A stretch of 64,000 nucleotides of DNA, from assembly GCA_037178625.1 (NCBI GenBank), contig CM074127.1:3472001-3536000 (forward strand), read 5' to 3'. A program made the position numbers and the translations under genes. The notes under the pieces were generated by a model, which was given only the letters and a program-made list of their open reading frames with translations, had not been told where the DNA came from and did not search any database. The DNA comes from Skeletonema tropicum. Lineage: Eukaryota > Bacillariophyta > Thalassiosirophyceae > Thalassiosirales > Thalassiosiraceae. Shown in pieces: positions 31,171 to 42,159 of the stretch. Each line of letters starts with the position of its first letter. Position 1 is the stretch's first letter.

Positions 31171-34095
31171 TTACTTATCTTTAGCATTCTCTGCAAACTC
31201 TTGTGGAGTTTTACCAGGAATGATTCTGCTTGCAAGATGACGCATCTCCCTCTCAACCATGCTTCCAACAAGACCTTTCTTTGCACACAACTCGAACACT
31301 GGTTGTATCAGTTTCATTCTTGAATCGTCATCCTTAGAAAGGTGCATACATGCCTTTATAATTAAGCCGAAAGTGACGGAGTCATACGAATTCTCTCTTC
31401 TGGCTTGTTCGAAAAGTTCGAAGGCGGTAACCAATGCTTTCCGTTGCACAACAGGACTGCCAGAGACCCAGGCACACGCGTTGATTGCAGCATTGAATGC
31501 AGCCGTAGGAACATCTTCCAGGTCTTCTTTCATCTGACGAAAAACTTTTTGAGCGTTCACAGCACCATTCGTGGTTCTTCTCCCTGCAAGGGCGCTCAAC
31601 ATTGTAATGTAGCAACCCACATCTGGTTCTATGTTCAAAGCCTTCATTATCTTCAATAAAGAAATAGCATCGTTCGTTCTGTTCGTAGCGCATAGTGGGA
31701 TAAAAGCCGCACTAAACCCAACTTTTGTTGGTAGCACTGTTTCTTCGTCACCCTGGCGATAGCGATTTATTCGATCAGATAAAAACGAGAGCACCTCTGC
31801 TGCCGCCTCTTCCGTCTTGTTCTTACTGTATGCTATTGTCACCAAGTTACAAGCTTCAGAAGTGAGGACGACGTTCACTCTGTCCGATGTTTCCATCCAT
31901 TCCCATGCTTTTCGAGCCATTACTGCATCTTCAAACTTGTTTGATTTTGAAAGCGCCTGAAGTAACGTGTATAACCCAACCCGATCGATGAAGATTTTAT
32001 CATTGGACATTACTCGAGTCAGATATGTAGAAGCAACACTTGCAGCTCGCTGTGGATTCACCTTGCATTGCAGTTTTAGCACATTTGTGTAGGTAATAAT
32101 ATCGGGAACGACAGCTGTGGATCCAGAATTTGCTCTAGCTTCCATTGTGGCCAACAATTTCATCACTTTCTTTGCATTTTTGATCGTCGCTGATTCAGCA
32201 AGTTTGCCAATCACCACATTGTATGTAATTGTATCGAGAAGAACAGAAGCGTTTCCGTGTCTTTCTTGTGCTTCCATTGCGGATAACGTTCTTTGAATGA
32301 CTTCATCTGCCCAGTCTTGTTTACTCCTAGCAAGCATATTGATGACGCAGTTGAATATAAAAGAATCAGGTTTCGCCTTTTCATACCCGTCGTTTTTGTA
32401 CAGTCGCAACATACTTCTCAAGTAATCAACTGCTTTTTCTGCTGCATCCGGGGTATTACTCCTCGATAAAGCGCTTATGATCATGTTGAACGATGCCGAG
32501 TCAGGGCGGGCGTCACCTCCGATCTCTTGCATCCGAGCCATCAAATTCTCGGCTTCTTCTAACTTCTGTTCTGATTTACTCTTGAGTATTGCATTTAGAA
32601 GAATGTTGAAAATAGCTGACGTGGGTACAAAATGAGGTTCATCGATCATTTGTTCAAGCATTTGTTTTCCTCGTATTATTGCATCGGTATCACCGCTTCT
32701 AACACTAGCATCCAGACAGCTTGTAAACATTATGCCATCTGGAACAGCATCCATATTCTTCATTCTGTTCATCAACTCTAAAATCAACTCACTTGAGTTT
32801 GGTACTCCACTCTTCGCGATTACATTTGCGGCAGCATTGTAACATGTATTGATGTCCTCAGAATCAGGAATATACGATCCCTCTAGCTCATCCAATAATG
32901 CTAACGCTCTTTTGACAGCTGTTGCAGAATCTTCAGGGGGGACTTTCGAATATGCATTGATTGCAGTAGAGAAACTTACTGATGTCGGCTGTACATTGGC
33001 ATGTTCGCTGCGTAATTTAAGCATCATTTGCAGCAATTGCTCTGCACGTTTTGCTCCGGCAATCCCACCTCCGCTATTACCCCAAGCTTTGAGAACAATA
33101 TTGAACGAAGTTGAGTCCATCTGTATACCGCTATCGTGTTGAGATAGTCCAGACAGTTCAAGTAACAAATCTTCCGCTCTTTGTGCAGATAAGTGATCGT
33201 TCTTTCTGCTAGCATAATAGTTCATCATCGAGTTGTATGTAGTTTCGTCAGGACTAACCCTTGACGCTGCGTCGACGTTGGTATCATTAGCAAACCAATT
33301 CATCTTCTCCAAAATAGCTTCCACTTTCTCAGCCGAATCTTCATCTGACTTGGAATACGAATTGATCAGGCAATTGTAACTGATATTGTCTGGAGGACAG
33401 TCTTGATGATCAACAAATCTCTGCTCCATCCGATGAAAGATCGATTCTACCTGATTCACAATTTTCTGTCCATCGGCATCGCTTTTATTCCACGCATCCA
33501 TGCAGATGTTGTACATGTCTGAATCAATAACTACACTTAGGTTGTTGCCTGTATACCTTTCTTCGAATAGACGCTCCAATAATTTCTCAGATAGAAATGC
33601 TCCCTTTTCGTTGTTCCATCTAGAAGTGATGGATAGGAATGACCTAGCTTTTTGTATGTTGACTTTGCTCATTCTGCCAACGTCCCTTGTCAACACAAAG
33701 TGAATTGTGGAGTGCAGCGACCGTTCTTCATTATTTGTGGGTGTAGGTGCTGAGACGGATGCCTCAGAAGTGATGACACCGCGAATTGGTACATGCGTCT
33801 CATCTTTCTGCTCATTTATTATCCCAGTTTGGAATGGTTCTGAGGCAGAAGCATAATAATTATGCATGAAGTGTGAAGGCTGATCATGCTGAAAATACCA
33901 CTGTGCCATGGGCCGCTTCTTTGCAGCTTGCCGGCTAAGCGCAGCTGGCGACAGATCTGCTCTGAAGACAGATTTTGTTGTTGCCACAGATGATATTGAA
34001 ACAGATCGCGCTACACAGGTCTGCTGAAGCATCATCTGTCTTCTCATGATAGATGACCTTCTAATGCATTGGCATAAGAGAGATTTGCCTTTCAT
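31171..34095 (-). CDS. Pentatricopeptide-repeat (PPR) protein, organellar
   Basis: 974 residues in one exon. The basic leader (LLCQCIRRSSIMRRQMMLQQTC) suggests mitochondrion or plastid. From about residue 200 there are at least twelve PPR-like helix pairs with starts such as ISYNCLINSYSKS, TTYNSMMNYYAS, TSFNIVLKAWGN, ASFNMIISALSRS, FIFNCVINMLARS, ITYNVVIGKLAES and CYITMLSALAG. Repeat lengths are irregular (35-40), as in many protist P-class PPR proteins. No DYW, E or SMR domain at the C-terminus. Expected role: sequence-specific binding of organellar RNA for processing, stability or translation. The target is unknown. Confidence 0.85.
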   Translation of the reverse strand: MKGKSLLCQCIRRSSIMRRQMMLQQTCVARSVSISSVATTKSVFRADLSPAALSRQAAKKRPMAQWYFQHDQPSHFMHNYYASASEPFQTGIINEQKDETHVPIRGVITSEASVSAPTPTNNEERSLHSTIHFVLTRDVGRMSKVNIQKARSFLSITSRWNNEKGAFLSEKLLERLFEERYTGNNLSVVIDSDMYNICMDAWNKSDADGQKIVNQVESIFHRMEQRFVDHQDCPPDNISYNCLINSYSKSDEDSAEKVEAILEKMNWFANDTNVDAASRVSPDETTYNSMMNYYASRKNDHLSAQRAEDLLLELSGLSQHDSGIQMDSTSFNIVLKAWGNSGGGIAGAKRAEQLLQMMLKLRSEHANVQPTSVSFSTAINAYSKVPPEDSATAVKRALALLDELEGSYIPDSEDINTCYNAAANVIAKSGVPNSSELILELMNRMKNMDAVPDGIMFTSCLDASVRSGDTDAIIRGKQMLEQMIDEPHFVPTSAIFNILLNAILKSKSEQKLEEAENLMARMQEIGGDARPDSASFNMIISALSRSNTPDAAEKAVDYLRSMLRLYKNDGYEKAKPDSFIFNCVINMLARSKQDWADEVIQRTLSAMEAQERHGNASVLLDTITYNVVIGKLAESATIKNAKKVMKLLATMEARANSGSTAVVPDIITYTNVLKLQCKVNPQRAASVASTYLTRVMSNDKIFIDRVGLYTLLQALSKSNKFEDAVMARKAWEWMETSDRVNVVLTSEACNLVTIAYSKNKTEEAAAEVLSFLSDRINRYRQGDEETVLPTKVGFSAAFIPLCATNRTNDAISLLKIMKALNIEPDVGCYITMLSALAGRRTTNGAVNAQKVFRQMKEDLEDVPTAAFNAAINACAWVSGSPVVQRKALVTAFELFEQARRENSYDSVTFGLIIKACMHLSKDDDSRMKLIQPVFELCAKKGLVGSMVEREMRHLASRIIPGKTPQEFAENAKDK

Positions 34096-34874
34096 CTTAG
34101 TTAATGAGGGACCTACTGGGCAGCCGACATAAAGAGGGTAGCAGCGATAACCAAGACTCGAATTGATTGAGATTGACTATTGATCTATGGGACACCACTT
34201 CTTCGTATTCGTCACCATCCGCGAAGCGTGATAAAGTTCAATTGATCTATGCCCTACATATATATACAACATATGCCCGATCGACCTGCATTCTAAAAAA
34301 ACTTCAAGAAAGTTTCAGGCATCTTTCGGTCATCTTTCGGTCATCTTTCGGTCATCTTTCGGTCATCTTTCGGATTCTGAAAGATGACCGAAAGATGACC
34401 GAAAGATGACCGAAAGATGACTGAAACTTTCTTGAACTTTCAAATTGAAACAGCAACAGCAACAAGCAACAAGCGCATCGCATGCAGGTGGCAGGCAGAA
34501 TGTAGGTGGGTATTCAGGTTGGAGTTGGGGTAGGTTAAGTGTTGGGTTTTGGTTTTGCGCGGGAGAGATTTAGAATTCATGTTCATGTTTCACGTGCAAA
34601 TGATGAAATGACCGAGCGATGCTGTAGACCCTGCGCTCACAACATTATTTATTGGTCGGGCGGTGACTGAATAAAGCAAAGAGGGGGCACCATGGACTTC
34701 ATTAACGCTTGCATCTGCGGCTCATGAGACATCTCGGACTATCTTTCGGTTTTTGACAGGAGGACACAGCTGGCTCGGAAGACGATGACTTTGCCCATCT
34801 CGAAAACATCGGAGGACGATCGTCATCTCTACACACCAGCCCCGAGGTCATAACGGGTGGGACCAATAGCTACG
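34096..34874. other. Intergenic with a repeat hairpin
   Basis: The hairpin of 11-bp repeats at 34302-34439 is listed separately. The rest is the divergent promoter of the PPR gene and the PAPS transporter gene; an upstream frame from ATG 34785 stops at 34851. Confidence 0.5.
34302..34439. repeat. Palindromic array of 11-bp units
   Basis: The left arm has about five tandem copies of CATCTTTCGGT (34320-34373) and the right arm about four copies of the reverse complement ACCGAAAGATG (34379-34422). The arms are closed by CTTCAAGAAAGTTTCA on the left and TGAAACTTTCTTGAA on the right. The loop is only a few bases (ATTC). It would form a stem of more than 55 pairs. Confidence 0.85.
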
Positions 34875-36359
34875 ATGATACAGGAGGATATAGCGTCGTC
34901 GTCTTCAGCATATGGGTCAGCTCCACAGATGGAAAATCGACCGCTCCTATCACCAACAGCGGAGGCAGCTCTTCTCGAGTTATCAACCAACTTTTTGCTC
35001 TACTGCGCGATGGTGTTGATCACTACCATGGTGGCGAAGATATATTTCCCCTCTTGGCTGGAGCCTCGGGAGGCTCCTAAACCGCACCTTTCTCATGACT
35101 ATATGGATGTAATCCGTGATTCCGTACAAATCTGATTTGAGTGATGAAGAAGACGAGGAGGATGAAGATGAGGAAGAATTAATGGGTGGGTTATTGACTA
35201 GGACGGCTACTGAGGAGAGTGGAAACGACATTCAAGTATCTTCGGGCGAAGAACCGTCAACTTTACGTAGATCAAGTTCATCCTTCATATTTGACTATGA
35301 CCAATCATCGGAATCAAAACGCAGCGTATACACAAACTTGGCAATTTGTGCAGTTCATGCTCAACTTGACTTTTGTTACTTGGGGCTTTGCTGCAAGAGC
35401 GCATGTTGACGCGTCGGTATCCACGTCTTACTGGAGAATATTTTACGTATTCTTATGCTTTGGTGTTTACCAATCGCTTCTGGACACTAGTCATGTCGGC
35501 GATTATGATGTTTTACTTCAAGCCACGAACATCTCGAACTACAATCATTTATGAATATTCCTTCCCTTCCATTTCAAACATGCTGAGTAGTTGGTGTCAA
35601 TACGAGGCGTTGCGTTACGTTTCCTTTCCAGCGGTTACAATATTCAAAGCCTTCAAATTAGCACCAGTGATGGTAATGGGTAAACTCCTTGGGAATCAAA
35701 GTTATCCTCAACACGAATATGTCGCAGCCATTTTCATTGGGGTGGGAATCGCCATGTTCATGACATCTACTGACGAGTTGACTTTTGATTTGGATGCGCA
35801 TGGAGAGCATACGAGTGCAAAGTGGACTGGAGTCATGCTTCTCCTTTTCTATCTGTTCTTCGATAGTTTTACTAGTCAGTGGCAAAGTCGCATGTTCAAG
35901 AGTCATCGTGACTTGTCAATGATTGAGCTCATGTTTGCTACATCAGCCTTCTCGACGGTGCTCTCGTTCATCACACTTGTACACGATGGAAACCTTTATC
36001 CAGCATTTGACTTCATCAAGCGTCATTCTGAGATTCAGCTGCACTTCTTCGTCTTCTCCATTTGTTCGACAGTCGGGCAACTATTCATTTTCTACACGAT
36101 CAAAAACTTTGGAGCCGTGGTGTTTGCAATCATTATGACAACTCGTGTTTTGATTAGTATTGCATTGTCGGTATTTTTATACGGGCACAATGTAACCGCC
36201 ACTGGTTTCTTTGGGCTTGTGATGGTGGTCGCGTGTGTTGGCTATCGCATCAAGAGGAAGGCAGAGGGTCGACAGCTGATCAAATGGAAAGGCATGGGCG
36301 AGAAGAGTGAGAAAGAAGTAGAACTTGTCCAGGAGTGGCATGAGCATATAGATACATAG
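34875..36359 (+). CDS. Golgi PAPS transporter (SLC35B2/PAPST1-like); frame breaks in the 5' third
   Basis: It imports the sulfate donor PAPS into the Golgi for sulfotransferases. The C-terminal 320 residues (frame from 35391) are intact: LQERMLTRRY, NMLSSWCQYEALRYVSFP, KLAPVMVMGKLL, FDSFTSQWQ, SICSTVGQLFIFYTIKNFGAVVFAIIMTTR, with about eight to ten membrane helices; the order matches animal PAPST1. The N-terminal part is spread over three frames: 34875-35135 (a membrane segment NFLLYCAMVLITTMVA), an acidic stretch to about 35330, and QFVQFMLNLTFVTWGF to 35389. Three single extra bases would restore one frame. The last, at 35388-35391, lies inside the conserved TWG-x-LQER block, so no intron can explain it; the others might be introns. 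Confidence 0.8.
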
Positions 36360-36911
36360 ACAATAGACTTGCCCCCCAGCGCAAGTACCATAGGTAACTG
36401 ATAATATAACAGAAATTTTAAAGTACGTCTGATTAGCCCTCTAGGGGCGAAATTATGACTAACCACCTATGGTATATAGGTGGGAGGTTCAGTCATTCGA
36501 ACAGTAAATAGTAAATGACTCACACCCCTTGAACCGTGTCTAGGGAGTAGTGAATAAAATAATCTATCTATCTAATACTTAAACAAGTCCTTTGTTACAC
36601 AGACAAGAATGACTTGAGCTCAGTAGCCAGACGCACCACTGGACAGGCAAGAAGTTTCAAGCACAGCAGGTATTATGTAGATAAGTAGTTGCTGCCCTGA
36701 TGAGCAATCTCTCACTCTCTTCTCATTTTCTGTTTTCTCCTCATTTTGATGCCATCATATTTTTTCCGCGCCGCCGGCCGCCCGCTCATCTCGAATCTCA
36801 TAGTATCTCTATGCTAATATCACGCTTGCTATCATAGTCCTGCTATTGCGTGGAGGCGCCCTGCCATAAAGTAACTCACTCAAGACAAAGAAGTGACACT
36901 ATCAAACGATC
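36360..36911. other. Intergenic
   Basis: It contains a small palindrome ACCACCTATGGTATATAGGTGG at about 36459-36480. No gene seen. Confidence 0.5.
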
Positions 36912-37779
36912 ATGCGGTCTATTGTAGCTATAGGGGCCGCTGCAGTCCTTTCTGGTGGAGCTTCGGCGTTTGTGCCTCCATCACATCAAAGATATTCACT
37001 GCCATCACCTTCGTCTGAAATAAGCACTACATTAATGAAGCAACAATCGATTCGAACAACTAACAATAGGCACCTTGGTCCAATTTACATGGCTGATGAA
37101 AAGTTTGAGAAAATAGATGATGACGATGACGTCGTTATTGCCTTCATGGATGAATCTGGCGAAAATGGAATTGATTGTTATGTAGATAGTTACGCAACTG
37201 TCGATGGAATTGAATACACTATTGGAATCCCTTGCGATTATACTGTTGCATTATGCTACTTTGAGGGTGATGAACAACTAGTTCCCATTGAGCTAGATGA
37301 TTCTCTGATGGATGACATTTTTCCAATTGCTGAAGGTATAATTGAAGACGAGTTTGGGGAAGAGCTTGCTCTATTGAGGACGCCACAGACCCTCACCTTA
37401 GTAGGGGTAAGATTTTGTTTCACCTGCTTGCTTGCATCTTATCTTGTATATATTTGAAACTGTACTAACCCCAGTCGAAATGTCGTCAATTGTAACCAAA
37501 TCACCTTTCACTCTCTAGGAATTGGAGGAGAGCGAAGATGATGAAGAAGATTATGATGATGAATACGATGATGACATGGCCGAATCGGAGGAGGAGGTTG
37601 AAATTCTTGTGTCTTTCGAAGAGAATGGCCAGGAGTATCATCTCGTACGGCTGCTTGATCCAGTCCTCTTGGTTGGGAAAGGAGGAAATGAAAATACTAG
37701 AATACTATTGACACCAGAAGAGTCTGACATGGTGATGCCAAAGCTTGAAGATATGTTCATGAGTTATCAGGAAGAATAA
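36912..37779 (+). CDS. Acidic plastid-targeted protein, DUF3727-like C-terminus (tentative)
   Basis: Exons 36912-37406 and 37519-37779, both phase 0, give 251 residues. The leader MRSIVAIGAAAVLSGGASAFVPP is a textbook diatom signal peptide plus ASAFVP plastid motif. Two related-looking halves follow: DCYVDSYATVDGIEYTIGIPCDYTVALCYF, then after a run of about 30 acidic residues EVEILVSFEENGQEYHLVRLLDPVLLVGK and LLTPEESDMVMPKLEDMF. The latter resembles the DUF3727 pattern found in cyanobacteria and plants as I recall it; this needs a profile search. Function unknown. Confidence 0.65.
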
Positions 37780-38121
37780 GTTGTCGATGAATGCAGATGA
37801 TTTGGTTTCGTAGGTACTGATATTGGAGTGGAATAGAGACTTCTCCATTACGTGACATAAATAGTAAACGTTCAGTAATCGCCTTCGTCTTGATGTCCAT
37901 CTCTATGATGACAAATTGTAACGACTTGTTAACAGGCGTGGTTAGATATGAACAAAGACAGAGCGTAAAGAGAGTTCATCAATATCTGCGTCTCAGAAGG
38001 CACTTTTAATGCACAGTAGCACATGCTGCTCTGGAGATCTGCAGCAGCTCCAACAGAGAAGACAAGGGCAATCTGATGCAGCTTCTAATTATATTCTTTT
38101 TGTAATTTACATATTACGTGC
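37780..38121. other. Convergent 3' spacer
   Basis: 3' flanks of the acidic plastid gene and RPS23; no feature seen. Confidence 0.5.
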
Positions 38122-38555
38122 TTACGAACGGGGCTTCTCCTTCTTTTCCTTGTAAAGAGCAAGAAGTGAAACTCCTGCAACCTTCACACACTTGAATCGG
38201 AACTCCGGCAATATCTCCAACGGAGTGACCGGAACGACCGAAACCAGCTACAAGAACTTCATCGTTCTCATCGACGTAGTTCAAACAACCATCACGTGGG
38301 ACGAAGGCAGCAATCTTCTTTCCATTCTTAATAAGCTGAACACGAACACACTTTCGGATAGCGGAGTTAGGCTGCTTAGCTTCAATACCAATCTTTTCAA
38401 GGACAATTCCCTTGGCCATTAGTGGATCCTCCCATAGGGTTGGCCTTCATGGCAGTGATTGAGTTGGCCTTGCAGTATTTGTGGTCATGCCAACGCTGGT
38501 TGCGCCTGTGAATGCGGAGCTTACGTCCGGTTCTGATTCCTGCTGGCTTTCCCAT
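38122..38555 (-). CDS. RPS23: 40S ribosomal protein S23 (uS12); two one-base frame breaks
   Basis: The decoding-centre protein of the small cytosolic subunit. Text in order: [20 protein letters not shown], then [72 protein letters not shown], and finally [19 protein letters not shown]. The three pieces are in three different frames, with an extra base near 38420 and another near 38200. The span of 434 bases is exactly two more than the 432 needed for 143 residues plus stop, the length of the human protein. No intron fits. A ribosomal gene this conserved should be intact, so the extra bases are probably sequence errors. Confidence 0.93.
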
Positions 38556-39242
38556 TATGATTTATTGATTGTAATAAGCTGATGGACAAAGAGACAGAAA
38601 ATAGGATGTTAGAAGAGCGCAATCGATAGATGTACAGGGAAAACGCACGGACTCTTCCTTTATTCAGGAGGGTCTTATCGATAGGCCTACCTGCATAAGC
38701 GTACACATACAGACCAGCGTTACGGTCGATGCACTGCGGTGATAGGTGATATCGGCATTATCGACTGTAACTCATCATTAACCGCTACTAGGCGATTCGA
38801 CACCCACCGCAATGAAATAATAGATTATCTGCAGCGTTTGGCCTCCTTGACTATTAGTTTCCAACTGCCTCGGGAGGGCGCTACTAGTTAAAGCTCCATG
38901 GTTGCTTACCTTCAAGCACGAGAGAGTGGTGGAGAGTGGTGATGGCGGCGGCTCGGCGAGTGGGATTTTACCTCTCTACTAACTCAAGCGGCTCGTAGGC
39001 TGTGCAGAGGAATCAGTAATGTGATAGATAAGATGTACCATGGTTTACTAATAAGTGTTTCATCTCTCTTCTCCTCTACCCCTCTTCTCTCATTGCTCTC
39101 TCCTCTCTCCTCCCTTCTTTCTCATCTCTCTTGATCTTCCCACTTCCCATCTTTCCGCTGGCTATGCGTATATGATCTTTCACATTCTTCCCATTTCGAT
39201 AGCGATACATAGAAAACAGTTGCGTTAGTAAGCCTCTTCATC
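38556..39242. other. Divergent promoter region, RPS23 / PUB gene
   Basis: It includes a long pyrimidine-rich tract (CTCTCTTCTCC-type, about 39060-39135) upstream of the PUB gene. No ORF supported. Confidence 0.5.
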
Positions 39243-40533
39243 ATGGAATTGCGCAGGGTAGAAGATGAACTCAAGAGTCATTGCAAATCATGGCGAGAGC
39301 TTCGCCGAGCGAGGGGATTGGTACTGTGATGAAGATACAACTACTACCGCTGCCTTGCCTACACTGAAAGACCTCTTCTCGAAATTAATCGACGAAGATA
39401 TATTTCCACCTGAGCCAGAGGAAGAGTCAGAAGAAGAAATGGAAGATGATACACAAACAAAGGATGGCGAGGAGAAGGCGGATAAGGAGTGCCCAGATTC
39501 TGACAAGAACAATTCAGAAAATCCCAATGAAAATAGCGTGGTTGTGTCAAAACCAACTATGTCTATATCTGAATCTCTTGCTTTTTCTGACGGAATTCGT
39601 AGTAGCTATATAGGCCCGGAAGGAGAAGAAGGAGTCATGACTGATCATGAAATAACTCCACAACAAATCCTTGAATTGATCGAAAAAACTGAAAGCAAGT
39701 TTAGCATTACTTGAACCAAAAATGAACAAGTTTCTCAAGAGATTGGCTGAAAAGGATCCAGTTACTCGAAAGCCAAGATATGGTGAAAAGACAATCATTA
39801 GAGTGAAGCATGCAATTCGCTGCATATAAGGCTTTGGAACTTGGTCTGTCAGGTACTGAGCAAACATCTCTTGTATCCAATCTTCGCAAACAAGTCCAGA
39901 TGCAGGAAGAACAAATGGAATGAGCAACGCCGAGCAATACAGACACAAGAACAAATTGAATTAGAACGTATTGCCAATGAGAAGCTTTTAGCTGAGAAGC
40001 GTGAAATAGAGCAACGTCTCCTAGAAGAGAAGCGAAAGCGTGAAGAAGAGTTAGAGTTGTCCCGACGTGCTGAAGAAGCCAGACGAAGACGTATCGAGGA
40101 GGAACAACTTGCGTTAGCAGCTGAGCGATGAGGCCGATGCAAATTTGCTATCATTAGTGCCAACAAAAGGACCGGACGGGTGTACGTGAGCAAATTGAAA
40201 GGATGAGACAGGCGTTGAAGGAAGATAGACCAGCGCTTGACGTTGCCCTTGGATCACTGTACACTCTTTTCGATCAAATAAGTCGCAAGCCTGAAGAAGT
40301 AAGCTTCCGCAGAGTCCGTCGAGACCATCCCTAAATTCAATGAAGATATCGGTAGACATGTCGGAGGAAAAGAGGTACTGATTGCTGCAGGATTTCGTTT
40401 GGAGACGTTGGATGGTGTAAAATGTTTCTTCTCGAGGGAACCGAACATTGAACACGACATGAATGGATGGAGTGATTGGTTTGATGGATTGAAAAAGACT
40501 TTAGAGGTGATCGAGGAAGAAATGATCAAGTAA
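39243..40533 (+). CDS. PUB-domain coiled-coil protein, broken by seven one-base frame shifts
   Basis: Taken together the pieces give about 427 residues: MELRRVEDELKSHCKSWREL, an acidic region (PPEPEEESEEEMEDD), a coiled coil (EQIELERIANEKLLAEKRE and onward) and a C-terminal PUB domain (RRVRRDHPKFNEDIGRHVGG, VLIAAGFRLETLDGVKCFF). PUB domains bind the tail of p97/CDC48, as in PNGase and UBXD1, so a role in ubiquitin-dependent extraction is inferred. Extra bases are needed near 39313-39316, 39700-39712, 39813-39828, 39921, 40124-40130, 40177-40187 and 40329-40332. All seven are +1. Each piece is coding-like right up to its switch. The ATG at 39243 has a good context (ATCATGG); another at 39265 opens the second frame. 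Confidence 0.75.
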
Positions 40534-40605
40534 ATGACACACAAACATGCCTTACTTAGCAAAATTACATACATCCTACAAACTTTGTTACTTTACAATG
40601 TGCTA

Positions 40606-41776
40606 TCATTTCTCTTCTTTTTGAACCGAAGCAACACCAAATCGACCTAAAATGTGATACTCTACAACTGGACCCTTTTTCACTTCGCAACACACTCCAC
40701 CTTCTTTCGTCAATCCCACATCACCGTCTGGAGAGTAGCGAAGCAAATTTTTGTCTGGTTGTCTCACCATTGCAAAAGACAACCTTTGGTTCATCATATC
40801 TAAGTCTTGCTTCAACTTGAAAATCTCACTGGAGATTTTGATGCCGTCGAGATTGAATGGATTTTTAATGTCGTCTTTCTTCTTTTGCAACTTAATGATT
40901 TGTTCTTCGATCTTTTTGATATCATATTTCACGGCGTCTTTCATGCCATCCTTCCCACCATCATTTATGAAAGGAAAGTAACCACAGCTGCAATAGATTC
41001 TTCCCTTTGGTATATAGACATCCAAGCCAGCATGAGTAATCTCTTCATCAACCTCAATAAAGAATCGCAGCAGATCTGTTCCCATCGGTCCATCTCCTCT
41101 TGTTACCTGCCAACCTCCATTTTTGACTTCAAATGTTCGTTGACCCTCTGATAGAGATGGACCTAATGTAATTTGATTAGATTCCACTTTGAGTATCTTT
41201 GCATTTGTATATCCACCTCTAAAGAAGTCATCACGATCAAATAATTGCGACGGAGTAAATTCGGCAGTGAAAGATAGATTGAGACGCTGGCCGCTCTTGC
41301 CCCAATCTTTTGGCATCCACGTGCCAGGCTCTCGTCCAATACTCAGAGATATCTTCCACGTCGTCTCATCGAGTAAGTTGGCTATCCCTTTGGCGGTCTT
41401 CTTGTTGGGTGTTTTCGTGTCAGTAAATGTTATTGGCATGGGTGCTGGTAAGAGATCTTTGTCGTCAGGTAGAGTTGTTGCAGCAGCTGTTGTTGTTGAT
41501 GTGTCTGCCGCACTCCAATTGCTCACTAAGAGCTTCAAGCCGACTTAGAGCTTCCTTCCGCAGCTCTTCAATTTCCTTCCGCAGCTGTTCTGATTCTGCC
41601 TCTATCTCAGCTACAGTACTCGAACTCGAAGTTCTAGAGGAAAGTGCCATTTGCATGAGAACCCGTGATGATGTTTTTTGGCTTTGTGTCGGTTGTGTGT
41701 TCGAGAATGACTGCACTGGAAGCAGCCCAACGACAACGCCGCCCACGACGAACAGGATGCTGCGGAGAGGCGTCAT
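40606..41776 (-). CDS. Plastid-type protein of unknown function, one frame break
   Basis: About 389 residues. The leader MTPLRSILFVVGGVVVGLLP followed by VQSFSN fits a signal peptide plus plastid import motif. A coiled coil (EAESEQLRKEIEELRKEALS) follows, then a folded region: ETTWKISLSIGREPGTWMPK, GQRTFEVKNGGWQVTRGDG, LRFFIEVDEE, YIPKGRIYCSCGYFP and a second helical Lys-rich stretch. No family name assigned. The frame changes at about 41515-41525 (QLE then AADTST), explained by one extra base. It is convergent with the PUB gene, 72 bases apart. Confidence 0.65.
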
Positions 41777-42159
41777 GGCGGCTTGTATGAATAATTTATT
41801 GGTGCTTTGTAATCGTATGGTACTTGCTTATTGCAAAAGTGGATACACTCAAGTCCTACTGCTGCGTGGGTTGCGCCATCTGGAAAGGAATCTCATCGAC
41901 ATCGATGGATTTTGATCTTTGATTTGTTGAAGAGCTTTTTTGCTCGCATGTCACAACGACACATCCCACTATCAAGGACTCCCTATCTCTTACATAACCG
42001 GCACTCAAATATCCGCACATCATCACATTTAAATCTTTTCATTTTCTTGCAGTGAAGTGAATCAAAAAATCGAGTGCATCACAACATCACATGATGTTTA
42101 TACCATAAGTACACACTCACCACTTAGCCATCAAGTCGTATTCTTAATTGTTTGCTATC
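41777..42159. promoter_or_regulatory. Divergent promoter region of two plastid/secretory-type genes
   Basis: 383 bases between head-to-head genes, both with signal-peptide leaders. No specific element recognised. Confidence 0.4.

Noticed and set aside
38192..38422. Plus-strand ORF opposite RPS23
   Set aside because: Antisense shadow of a conserved ribosomal gene.
39243..40533. Euplotes-type stop-linked frameshifting as the general explanation
   Set aside because: In RPS23, TBC1D23 and the PAPS transporter the shift occurs well before any stop codon, and two genes need a missing base, so stop-linked recoding cannot explain all sites; kept only as a testable idea for the PUB gene.
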